Positions 1 to 5,569 of a stretch of DNA of 5,581 nt are shown in pieces; positions within the stretch are counted from its first letter, which is position 1, and the number at the start of each line of letters is the position of its first letter. Source of the DNA: Faecenecus sp036648855 (GTDB lineage Bacteria; Bacillota_I; Bacilli_A; RF39; UBA660); NCBI GenBank assembly GCA_036648855.1, contig JAVWCU010000056.1, positions 1 to 5,581 on the forward strand, in the 5' to 3' direction. The notes under the pieces were generated by a model that was not told where the DNA came from, searched no databases, and saw only the letters and a list, made by a program, of their open reading frames with translations. The position numbers and the translations under genes were made by a program.

Positions 1-18
1 CTTCTTTAATAGAATATT

Positions 19-55
19 AAAAGTGCTTATAAATATAATACTAAGCACTTTTTTT
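19..55 (+). terminator. Intrinsic terminator of an upstream gene
   Basis: A perfect 11-bp stem pairs AAAAGTGCTTA (19-29) with TAAGCACTTTT (42-52) around a 12-base AT loop, and runs into seven T residues (49-55). The T-run lies on the right, so it most naturally ends a plus-strand transcript entering from the left. The four A residues at the left foot could also give weak termination in the other direction. The gene it serves is outside the window. Confidence 0.8.
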
Positions 56-107
56 AGTTATAGTTCTCTTTTCCTAAATTAATCCATATAGTTTATTAGG
101 TGATAAT

Positions 108-971
108 ATGAAACAATTCTTCTCTATGTTAGGAGTCATAACTTTAGTATGTTTTAGTTTTTATTATACTAACCAAGTTGCCAAGATAGTTAGGGGAAAC
201 GATCCTTTAATGAAAGAAATATTAAAGGCAAAGACTAGTTATGAGGTTCAAGCAGTAAATGCTAGTATTAATAATGAAACTATTATTCCTGGATTAAATG
301 GTAAAACAGTCAATCTAGATAGATCATATTCTAATATGAAACGACTAGGTAAATTTAGTAAAGACCTTTTAGTTTTTAATGAGGTAATTCCAGATATATC
401 TTTAACTAAGAAATATGATAAGTATATTGTAAAGGGTAATAAAGAAATAGATGCTATAGCTCTTGTATTTCCTGCTAATAGTATTGATTATGTTGAAGAT
501 ATTTTGAATATTTTAACTGATAAAGATGTTAGTGCTACTTTCTTTATAGATGGAGTCTGGGCTGAAAACAATTTAACTTTAATTGAAAACCTAGCTAAAA
601 ATGGTAATGAGATAGAAAACTTTGGCTACGATGGTACTTATTCAAAGGATAGATTAATTTGGACTAGTAATATGCTAGAAGCTATTACTAAGGAAGAACC
701 TAAGTACTGTTATACTAAATACCGAGATGACTCTCTTTTAGACTTATGTAAGAGTTATCATATGTATACAGTTAGACCAACTATAATAACTGGTAGTTAC
801 CCTTTTTTAACGGTTAAGAGGTCTATAACAAAAGGTGCAATAGTGAACATGGAATTAAATACAACTACAGTAAAAGAACTAGGAGCTATAATTAGTTATA
901 TAAAACAAAAAGGTTATCAGTTAGTAACTTTAAAAAGCATATTAAGCGAAAATTTAATTATAGAAAAATAA
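108..971 (+). CDS. Membrane-anchored polysaccharide-deacetylase-like (NodB-fold) protein, probably catalytically inactive
   Basis: A 287-residue protein, starting at ATG 108 behind AGGTGAT (98-104). Residues 4-22 form one hydrophobic segment after MKQ, a signal anchor that should place the rest outside the membrane; Cys15 lacks a proper lipobox (TLVC), so it is probably not a lipoprotein. Residues 59-111 are a juxtamembrane region with PGLNG, VN, SYSNMKRLGKF and YDKYIVKGN. Residues 115-280 read as a NodB fold: IALVF (117-121), ATFFIDG (143-149), GNEIENFGYDG (166-176), and a closing GYQLVTLKSIL helix. The expected active-site residues are gone: the TFDDG position reads VFPAN (120-124), the two metal His of HxxxH are F172 and G176, the RPPYG position reads YTKYR, and the final LLH His is E249. 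The family removes acetyl groups from peptidoglycan or other polysaccharide; I infer this member does not, and may bind glycan or act structurally. The reading frame is intact with normal codon use, so it is not a decaying pseudogene. It has terminators on both sides; I found no convincing promoter between 56 and 97. Confidence 0.75.
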   Translation: MKQFFSMLGVITLVCFSFYYTNQVAKIVRGNDPLMKEILKAKTSYEVQAVNASINNETIIPGLNGKTVNLDRSYSNMKRLGKFSKDLLVFNEVIPDISLTKKYDKYIVKGNKEIDAIALVFPANSIDYVEDILNILTDKDVSATFFIDGVWAENNLTLIENLAKNGNEIENFGYDGTYSKDRLIWTSNMLEAITKEEPKYCYTKYRDDSLLDLCKSYHMYTVRPTIITGSYPFLTVKRSITKGAIVNMELNTTTVKELGAIISYIKQKGYQLVTLKSILSENLIIEK

Positions 972-973
972 TG

Positions 974-1000
974 GATACATGCTAATGTGTCTTTTTTCTT
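974..1000 (+). terminator. Intrinsic terminator after the deacetylase-like gene
   Basis: GATACAT (974-980) pairs with ATGTGTC (985-991) through seven pairs, one of them G-U, around a four-base GCTA loop. Six T residues follow directly (992-997), then C and two more T. It begins three bases after the TAA stop, so the gene upstream is probably not co-transcribed with smc. Confidence 0.75.
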
Positions 1001-1027
1001 GCTGAATTACTCTTAGTATAGTATAAT
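999..1027 (+). promoter_or_regulatory. Sigma-A type promoter of smc
   Basis: A perfect -10 box TATAAT (1022-1027) lies 17 bases after TTGCTG (999-1004), which keeps the TTG of the -35 consensus. The predicted transcript starts near 1034, about 20 bases before the smc start codon. The -35 box overlaps the last two T residues of the preceding terminator, so the two units are packed end to end. Confidence 0.65.
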
Positions 1028-1053
1028 TTTACTAGTGATAAGGTGTTGATACA

Positions 1054-3996
1054 ATGTATTTAAAAGAAATAGAAGCTAGTGGCTTTAAATCATTTGCGGA
1101 TAAACTAAAAATAACTTTAGATGATAATATTACTTGTATAGTAGGACCAAATGGTAGTGGTAAAAGTAATGTTGTTGATGCCGTTAGATGGGTATTAGGA
1201 GAACAGTCTGTTAAAAGTCTTCGTGGAGATGGCGGAATGACAGATGTTATTTTCTCTGGAAGTAAAAGTAGAAATGCTCTTAATGTAGCTAGTGTCACTT
1301 TAACTTTTGATAATTCAGATAATTATTTAAATATTCCATACTCTGAGGTATCTATAAAGAGAAGAGTCTATAGGACCTTAGAAAATGAATACTTCTTAAA
1401 TGGCGAAAAATGTCGTTTAAAAGATATTACTAATTTATTTTTAGACAGTGGTATTGGTAAAGAATCATTTAATATAATATCTCAAGGAGAAGTTCAGAAG
1501 ATTCTAAGCAATTCTCCTTATGATAGAAGAGTTATTTTTGAAGAAGCCGCAGGAGTTTTAAAATATAAAAAACGAAAAGAAGAAGCAATTAGAAAACTAG
1601 ATAGAACTCATGATAACTTAGATAGAGCTGGAGATATCATTGCAGAATTAGAAACACAAGTAGAACCTTTAAAGGAACAAAGTGCTAAAGCTCTAGAATA
1701 TTTAGAGAACAAGCATAATCTAGAAAAAATAGAAGTAGCTTTAATTGTTTATGAGATAGATCTAATAAATGAAACCTATCAAAATAACAAACAAAGAATA
1801 GAAGAACTAAATAATAAAATAATTCTTATTAAAAATCAGACTAGTGATACAAAAGTAGATACTAGTAAAATAGAACTCTTAAAGTTAGAAACTGAATTAA
1901 GTAAATTAAATCAAGATTTATTAACTATAACTAAGGAAGCAGAAAGACTAAATGGCGAGAAGAATATTCAACAGGAACGTAGTAAGTATGACTCTAATGA
2001 TAGTAAAGTTCATGATAATATAGCTTCTTTAGCGGAACAAAAATTAAAGATTGAAAATGAATATTCTTTATTAGAACAAGAACTTAATATTGAACAAGAT
2101 TATGAAACTAAGAGTATAGAGCTTGTTAAAAATTTAACTAGTGAATTACAATTAGTAATTAATAAAAAAGATAATTTAAGTAAAGAAGAATTAGAAAAAG
2201 AAAGAAATATTAATCTTTTAGAACATAAAATTCAAGTAATTACTAATTATTTAGATAATGGAGGTAATCTCCCTAATAGTGTTAAAGCTATTCTAAATAA
2301 TCCTAAACTTATAGGAATATATGATGTTATAGGTAATTTAATAACAGTTAGTGAAGAATATACTAAAGCTTTAGAAGTGTCTTTAGGAGGTTCTAAACAG
2401 TTTTTAGTTGTAGAAAATGAATATACAGCTAAGGATGCTATTAATTATTTAAAAAATAATAATTTAGGCAGAGCAACTTTTTTTCCTCTTTCTGTTATTA
2501 AACCTAAGGGTATAGATATTGAAACAGAAACTTTATTAAAGGAAGAAGCAGGCTATATTAATATTTGTGCTAATTTAGTTACTTATGATAATAAGTTTAG
2601 AAATATAATTTTAAACCAGTTAGGTAATGTTATTGTAGTTAATAATATAGATAGTGCTAACAGGATAAGTAAAAAAATAAATGGCAGATATAAGATAGTA
2701 ACATTAGAAGGAGAAATTATTCATGTAGGTGGTTCTATTACTGGAGGGTGTATTACTAGTCAAAGAAGTATGATTACAGATAAATTAGAGCTAGGAACAC
2801 TAATTAGGTCAAAAGAAGAACTAACTAGAGTTATAAAAGAGCTAAATGATCAGCTTAGTTCTTTAGACAGCGAGTATAACTTAGTATTTAATAAATTAGT
2901 AAGAGCTAAAGAACAATTATTTTTAACCCAAGAAACAGTAAAAAGTAAAGGAATAAATTTAACTGCTGCTAAAGAGTCTCTTAATAATACTATAGTAGAA
3001 TTAAATAGTTTAGGGCATGTTATAGATTCATCTTTATCTAAAGAAGAAGAAGCTATTATTAACAAGTATTATGAGCAGACTAAATTAAAAGAAAGTACTT
3101 TATTAAAAATAAAAAAATTAAGTAAGGAAAAAGATGACATCAAGGTAATAATTGAAGAGTTAGAAGCTAAAGAAAGACTAAATAATACTGAGTTAAGGCG
3201 TATGGAAGCAGAACTCAAAGAGTTGGAAATAGCAGTTTCTAGGATGGATGTTAAGCTAGATATGTATCTAAACACTCTAAATGAAGACTATGAACTTACT
3301 TATGAAAAAGCCAAAGGCAATTACGAGATGGAGTTAGAACTAGATGAAGCTAGAAATAAGGTCATAACTATTAAAGGAAATATTAAAAGAATAGGTATGG
3401 TTAATTTAGCCGCTATCCAAGAATATGAAAAAGTTAGAACTAGATATGAGTTTTTAACTCTACAAAGAAATGATTTACTTCATGCTAAAGAGACTCTTTT
3501 ATCTATAATAGAAGAGATGGATGCTGTTATGAAAGAAGAATTTATGACAACATTTGAACTTATTCAAAAAGAGTTTGGAGGAGTATTTGAACAACTATTC
3601 CATGGAGGACATGCTTCTTTAAAACTAACTGAACCAAGTAATATTCTAGAAACTGGTGTAGAGATTATTGCCTCTCCACCCGGTAAGAAGTTAACTACTA
3701 TTTCTCTTCTATCAGGAGGAGAAAAGACTTTAACGGCAATTAGTTTATTATTTGCAATTCTTAATGTGAGAACAGTTCCATTTTGTTTATTTGATGAGGT
3801 AGAAGCAGCACTAGATGAAGCTAATGTCGATAACTTTGGAAAGTATTTAGACCATTATAAATCTAAAACTCAGTTTTTACTTATTACCCATAAAAAGAAG
3901 ACTATGGAGTATGCTAATACATTATATGGTATTACTATGCAGGAATCAGGGGTATCAAAATTAGTAAGTGTAAGGTTTGATCAAGAAAATAAATAA
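1054..3996 (+). CDS. smc: Chromosome segregation ATPase SMC (short-arm form)
   Basis: A 980-residue SMC protein, the core of the bacterial condensin that loops and organises the chromosome with ScpA and ScpB. The start is ATG 1054, with AAGGTG (1040-1045) eight bases upstream and the canonical opening MYLKEIEASGFKSFADK. The N-terminal ATPase half carries Walker A GPNGSGKS (31-38), LRGDG (56-60, R57 in the arginine-finger position) and the Q-loop ISQGEV (142-147). A first coiled coil spans about 170-400. The hinge spans about 405-570 and ends in VGGSITGGC (558-566). The return coil spans about 572-810. The C-terminal ATPase half holds the ABC signature LSGGE (886-890), Walker B CLFDE (911-915), D-loop ALDEAN (919-924) and H-loop His946, ending in the typical MQESGVSKLVSVR. 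All catalytic motifs are present, so it should bind and hydrolyse ATP as a dimer. It is about 200 residues shorter than the B. subtilis protein, and the loss lies in the two coils; the length matches mycoplasma P115. It has its own promoter and terminator; rnc and ftsY, frequent neighbours in this phylum, are not adjacent. Confidence 0.97.
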   Translation: MYLKEIEASGFKSFADKLKITLDDNITCIVGPNGSGKSNVVDAVRWVLGEQSVKSLRGDGGMTDVIFSGSKSRNALNVASVTLTFDNSDNYLNIPYSEVSIKRRVYRTLENEYFLNGEKCRLKDITNLFLDSGIGKESFNIISQGEVQKILSNSPYDRRVIFEEAAGVLKYKKRKEEAIRKLDRTHDNLDRAGDIIAELETQVEPLKEQSAKALEYLENKHNLEKIEVALIVYEIDLINETYQNNKQRIEELNNKIILIKNQTSDTKVDTSKIELLKLETELSKLNQDLLTITKEAERLNGEKNIQQERSKYDSNDSKVHDNIASLAEQKLKIENEYSLLEQELNIEQDYETKSIELVKNLTSELQLVINKKDNLSKEELEKERNINLLEHKIQVITNYLDNGGNLPNSVKAILNNPKLIGIYDVIGNLITVSEEYTKALEVSLGGSKQFLVVENEYTAKDAINYLKNNNLGRATFFPLSVIKPKGIDIETETLLKEEAGYINICANLVTYDNKFRNIILNQLGNVIVVNNIDSANRISKKINGRYKIVTLEGEIIHVGGSITGGCITSQRSMITDKLELGTLIRSKEELTRVIKELNDQLSSLDSEYNLVFNKLVRAKEQLFLTQETVKSKGINLTAAKESLNNTIVELNSLGHVIDSSLSKEEEAIINKYYEQTKLKESTLLKIKKLSKEKDDIKVIIEELEAKERLNNTELRRMEAELKELEIAVSRMDVKLDMYLNTLNEDYELTYEKAKGNYEMELELDEARNKVITIKGNIKRIGMVNLAAIQEYEKVRTRYEFLTLQRNDLLHAKETLLSIIEEMDAVMKEEFMTTFELIQKEFGGVFEQLFHGGHASLKLTEPSNILETGVEIIASPPGKKLTTISLLSGGEKTLTAISLLFAILNVRTVPFCLFDEVEAALDEANVDNFGKYLDHYKSKTQFLLITHKKKTMEYANTLYGITMQESGVSKLVSVRFDQENK

Positions 3997-4003
3997 TTAA
4001 ATA

Positions 4004-4026
4004 AAAAACGAGTTATGCTCGTTTTT
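4004..4026. terminator. Bidirectional intrinsic terminator between convergent genes
   Basis: AAAAACGAG (4004-4012) and CTCGTTTTT (4018-4026) form a perfect nine-bp stem around the loop TTATG. The arms are A-rich on the left and T-rich on the right, so each strand has a T-run after the hairpin. It lies seven bases after the smc stop and three bases beyond the stop of the minus-strand small gene, so it can end both transcripts. Confidence 0.88.
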
Positions 4027-4029
4027 GTG

Positions 4030-4287
4030 TTAATAAGGATATTGATTAGGGTAATAATAGTAATTATTGTAATAGGCAGGATATGGAGGATAAGGGTAAG
4101 GATAGGGGTAAGGAGAATAGTTATTTTGGTTTTTATTATTAGCAATAGCGCCTCCTGCCAGTCCTCCTAAAATAAACGGTACAAAGAATCCTCCAGGAAA
4201 GAAGAAACGGTCATCACTTGGATTAGGCATAGTTGTTTTACGTATATTTCTGTTATTTCCTGACATATTATATTTATATGGATACAT
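4030..4287 (-). CDS. Small Tyr/Pro/Asn-rich protein of unknown function
   Basis: An 85-residue protein read on the minus strand. The start at 4287 is chosen because AAAGGAG (complement of 4294-4300) sits six bases upstream; the internal Met8 has no such site. Residues 1-26 are polar and basic. Residues 28-49 are a Phe/Gly-rich hydrophobic stretch (FFFPGGFFVPFILGG, then LAGGAIA) that could be one short membrane or self-associating segment. The tail, 57-85, is low complexity, with 14 Tyr in 29 residues including a (PY) run at 59-66 and YYYY at 76-79. Proteins of this layout (a Gly-rich hydrophobic core with a Tyr/Pro tail) occur in Bacillota, some annotated as spore-coat-like or simply hypothetical; that is recalled and not tested, and I assign no function. 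The gene is probably real: it fills an otherwise empty interval, has a strong ribosome binding site, and ends at a terminator. It diverges from the aminopeptidase gene. Confidence 0.72.
   Translation of the reverse strand: MYPYKYNMSGNNRNIRKTTMPNPSDDRFFFPGGFFVPFILGGLAGGAIANNKNQNNYSPYPYPYPYPPYPAYYNNYYYYPNQYPY
4088..4111. repeat. Tandem 12-base repeat inside the Tyr-rich gene
   Basis: GGATAAGGGTAA (4088-4099) is followed directly by GGATAGGGGTAA (4100-4111), identical at 11 of 12 positions; a partial third copy, GGAGAA, follows. On the coding (minus) strand each unit encodes Tyr-Pro-Tyr-Pro. Such units can gain or lose copies in frame, so the tail length may vary between strains. Confidence 0.6.
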
Positions 4288-4307
4288 AAAATACTCCTTT
4301 CTATAGT
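4279..4307 (+). promoter_or_regulatory. Candidate promoter of the aminopeptidase gene
   Basis: TGGATA (4279-4284, four of six matches to TTGACA) and TATAGT (4302-4307, five of six to TATAAT) are separated by 17 bases, predicting a start near 4314. The -35 part lies inside the beginning of the divergent small gene, and the -10 part inside the inverted repeat. A second -10-like TATGAT (4312-4317) has no matching -35, so the exact promoter is uncertain. Confidence 0.38.
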
Positions 4308-4315
4308 ATTTTATG
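4285..4315. repeat. Perfect 11-bp inverted repeat in the divergent intergenic region
   Basis: CATAAAATACT (4285-4295) and AGTATTTTATG (4305-4315) are exact reverse complements around a nine-base spacer. On the minus-strand message the right arm (complement of 4285-4295) contains the ATG of the Tyr-rich gene and the last two bases of its ribosome binding site, while the AAAGG core sits in the loop. The repeat also covers the candidate -10 of the aminopeptidase. It could be an operator for both genes or an mRNA hairpin that limits translation of the small gene; the sequence alone does not decide. Confidence 0.6.
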
Positions 4316-4321
4316 ATTTAA

Positions 4322-4327
4322 AGTATA
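4322..4327 (-). promoter_or_regulatory. Candidate -10 box of the Tyr-rich gene
   Basis: Read on the minus strand this is TATACT, five of six matches to TATAAT, placing a transcript start near 4315, exactly at the outer edge of the inverted repeat. No good -35 lies 16-18 bases upstream, so the call is tentative. Confidence 0.28.
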
Positions 4328-4335
4328 TATATGTG

Positions 4336-4340
4336 AGGAG
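4336..4340 (+). promoter_or_regulatory. Ribosome binding site that fixes the aminopeptidase start
   Basis: AGGAG (4336-4340, within GTGAGGAG) lies four bases before ATG 4345. An in-frame GTG at 4333 gives a longer reading, but that codon is part of the ribosome binding site itself and has none of its own, so ATG 4345 is the better start. Confidence 0.75.
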
Positions 4341-4344
4341 TACT

Positions 4345-5460
4345 ATGGAAGATAAACTAACTAAACTGGCTAAAACTATTGTTAATTATTCTATTAATGT
4401 GCAAAAGGGAGAAAAGGTTTTAATAACTTATCAAACTACAGAACCTAGTGATTTAGTAAAACTACTAATAAAAGAAATCAACTATGCCGGAGGTATTCCA
4501 TATGTTAATATGACAGATCCTGTTGTTGGTAATTTATTAATGGAAAGTACTAGTACTGAAAGAATTAAACTAATTAAATCTTATCAAGAATTTGAAGTAA
4601 ATAACTTTGATGCTTTTATTAGTATTAGGTATAGGGTAAATGATTATGAGGGTAAAAATATAGATAAAGATATTTCTTCTCTTGTAGGAAAGGCTTTAAT
4701 TAAAGTTCAAGATATTAGGATTAATAAACGTAAATGGGTATTATTAAACTATCCTTCCTCTTTAGATGCTTATAAAGCCTCTATGAAAATAGATGAATTT
4801 AAAGAGTTTGCCTATGATGTTATGACTATTGATTATGATAAGATGAATAAGGAGATAGAACCTTTAAAAAGGTTAATGGAAAAAACGGATAAAGTTAGAA
4901 TAGTGAGTCCGGGTACGGATCTAATTTTTTCTATTAAAGGTATGCCCGCTATTGCATGTACAGGGGATAAAAACATTCCAGATGGAGAACTCTATACAGC
5001 TCCAGTATTAAATAGTGTTAATGGAATTATTACTTATAATACACCATGTCCATATGGAGGAATGATATTTCATAATGTAAAACTAAGGTTTATAGATGGT
5101 AAAATAGTAGAGGCTACAAGTGATGAAAAGAATGAAAGATTAAATTCTATATTTGATACAGATATAGGTTCCCGTTATATAGGAGAGTTTTCTTTAGGAT
5201 TTAATCCCAAAATACTTCATCCTATGGGAGATATATTATATGATGAAAAAATACTAGGTAGTCTACATTTTACTCCGGGTAGAGCTTATAAAGATTGTTA
5301 TAATGGAAATGATTCTAGTATTCACTGGGACATGGTTTTAATTCAAAGAAAAGAATATGGTGGTGGAGAGATATACTTCGATGATGTGTTAATTAGAAAA
5401 GATGGCTTATTTATTTTACCGGAACTTAAAGCTTTAAATTATAATTATAAAGAAGAATAG
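4345..5460 (+). CDS. M29-family metallo-aminopeptidase (AmpS/aminopeptidase T-like)
   Basis: A 371-residue cytoplasmic metalloprotease of the M29 family, which removes N-terminal residues from peptides using a two-metal centre. No signal peptide or membrane segment is visible. The N-terminal domain opens typically (LAKTIVNYSINVQKGEKVLI). The C-terminal half holds the five expected metal ligands: E215 in NIPDGELYTAP (210-220), E281 in IGEFSLG (279-285), H308 in LHFTPGRAY (307-315), and H327 and D329 in SIHWDM (325-330). Since all are present, it should be active. It is shorter than the roughly 400-415 residues of classical AmpS/AmpT; the H308-H327 spacing of 19 fits the compact bacterial subgroup as I recall it. 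Substrate preference cannot be read from sequence. The gene ends in TAG and is followed by a terminator; it looks monocistronic and is divergent from the small Tyr-rich gene, sharing a short control region with it. A longer start at GTG 4333 (375 residues) is less likely. Confidence 0.92.
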   Translation: MEDKLTKLAKTIVNYSINVQKGEKVLITYQTTEPSDLVKLLIKEINYAGGIPYVNMTDPVVGNLLMESTSTERIKLIKSYQEFEVNNFDAFISIRYRVNDYEGKNIDKDISSLVGKALIKVQDIRINKRKWVLLNYPSSLDAYKASMKIDEFKEFAYDVMTIDYDKMNKEIEPLKRLMEKTDKVRIVSPGTDLIFSIKGMPAIACTGDKNIPDGELYTAPVLNSVNGIITYNTPCPYGGMIFHNVKLRFIDGKIVEATSDEKNERLNSIFDTDIGSRYIGEFSLGFNPKILHPMGDILYDEKILGSLHFTPGRAYKDCYNGNDSSIHWDMVLIQRKEYGGGEIYFDDVLIRKDGLFILPELKALNYNYKEE

Positions 5461-5520
5461 TAAATGAAACCCAAAACACTGGGGGTGTGTCCTTTAGTCT
5501 ATAAAAAGATAAACTAATTT
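5461..5520. other. Non-coding tail with GC-rich block and weak hairpin
   Basis: No gene is visible. ACCC (5469-5472) and the G-rich stretch GGGGGTGTGTCC (5481-5492) stand out in AT-rich surroundings. A weak hairpin follows: TTAGT (5494-5498) with ACTAA (5513-5517), then a C/A mismatch and TAT with ATA around AAAAAG. It is part of the aminopeptidase 3' untranslated region if that transcript runs to the next hairpin. It could also be the edge of a mobile element continuing off the window, but nothing here proves that. Confidence 0.3.
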
Positions 5521-5569
5521 AAAAGTCAGATTAAGAGTAGTAACTTCTACTATTTTAGTCGGACTTTTT
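5521..5569 (+). terminator. Long imperfect terminator hairpin after the aminopeptidase gene
   Basis: AAAAGTC (5521-5527) pairs with GACTTTT (5562-5568); after an A/G mismatch GATTAA (5529-5534) pairs with TTAGTC (5555-5560) with one G-U; after a small internal loop AGTAG (5536-5540) pairs with CTACT (5547-5551) around TAACTT. Five T residues (5565-5569) close it. The lower arm also leaves four T residues on the minus strand, so it may serve a convergent gene beyond the window. Confidence 0.62.

Noticed and set aside
34..39. TATAAT as a possible -10 box for the first gene
   Set aside because: It falls in the loop of the upstream terminator and has no -35-like sequence 16-18 bases before it.
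87..92. TATAGT as a -10 box for the first gene
   Set aside because: It would start the transcript around 99, inside the ribosome binding site, and its -35 region (TTCTCT) is a poor match.
141..155. Lipoprotein signal with Cys15 in the first protein
   Set aside because: The residues before the Cys are T-L-V; a lipobox needs a small residue (Gly, Ala or Ser) at -1, so a plain membrane anchor is more likely.
108..971. First gene as a decayed pseudogene
   Set aside because: The frame is uninterrupted, of near-normal length for a short NodB protein, with a good ribosome binding site and codon use like its neighbours; loss of motifs is better read as loss of catalysis.
1032..1298. 88-codon open frame on the minus strand
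   Set aside because: It lies opposite the conserved SMC N-terminal ATPase coding sequence, including Walker A, and has no ribosome binding site of note; it is a shadow frame.
2850..3275. Two minus-strand open frames of 71 and 68 codons
   Set aside because: Both are antisense to the SMC return coiled coil. Ser/Leu-rich translations are what Lys/Glu/Leu coil codons give on the opposite strand.
5481..5520. T-box or other known riboswitch at the right edge
   Set aside because: No AGGGTGG T-box sequence or other riboswitch core is present; only a G-run and a weak hairpin are visible.
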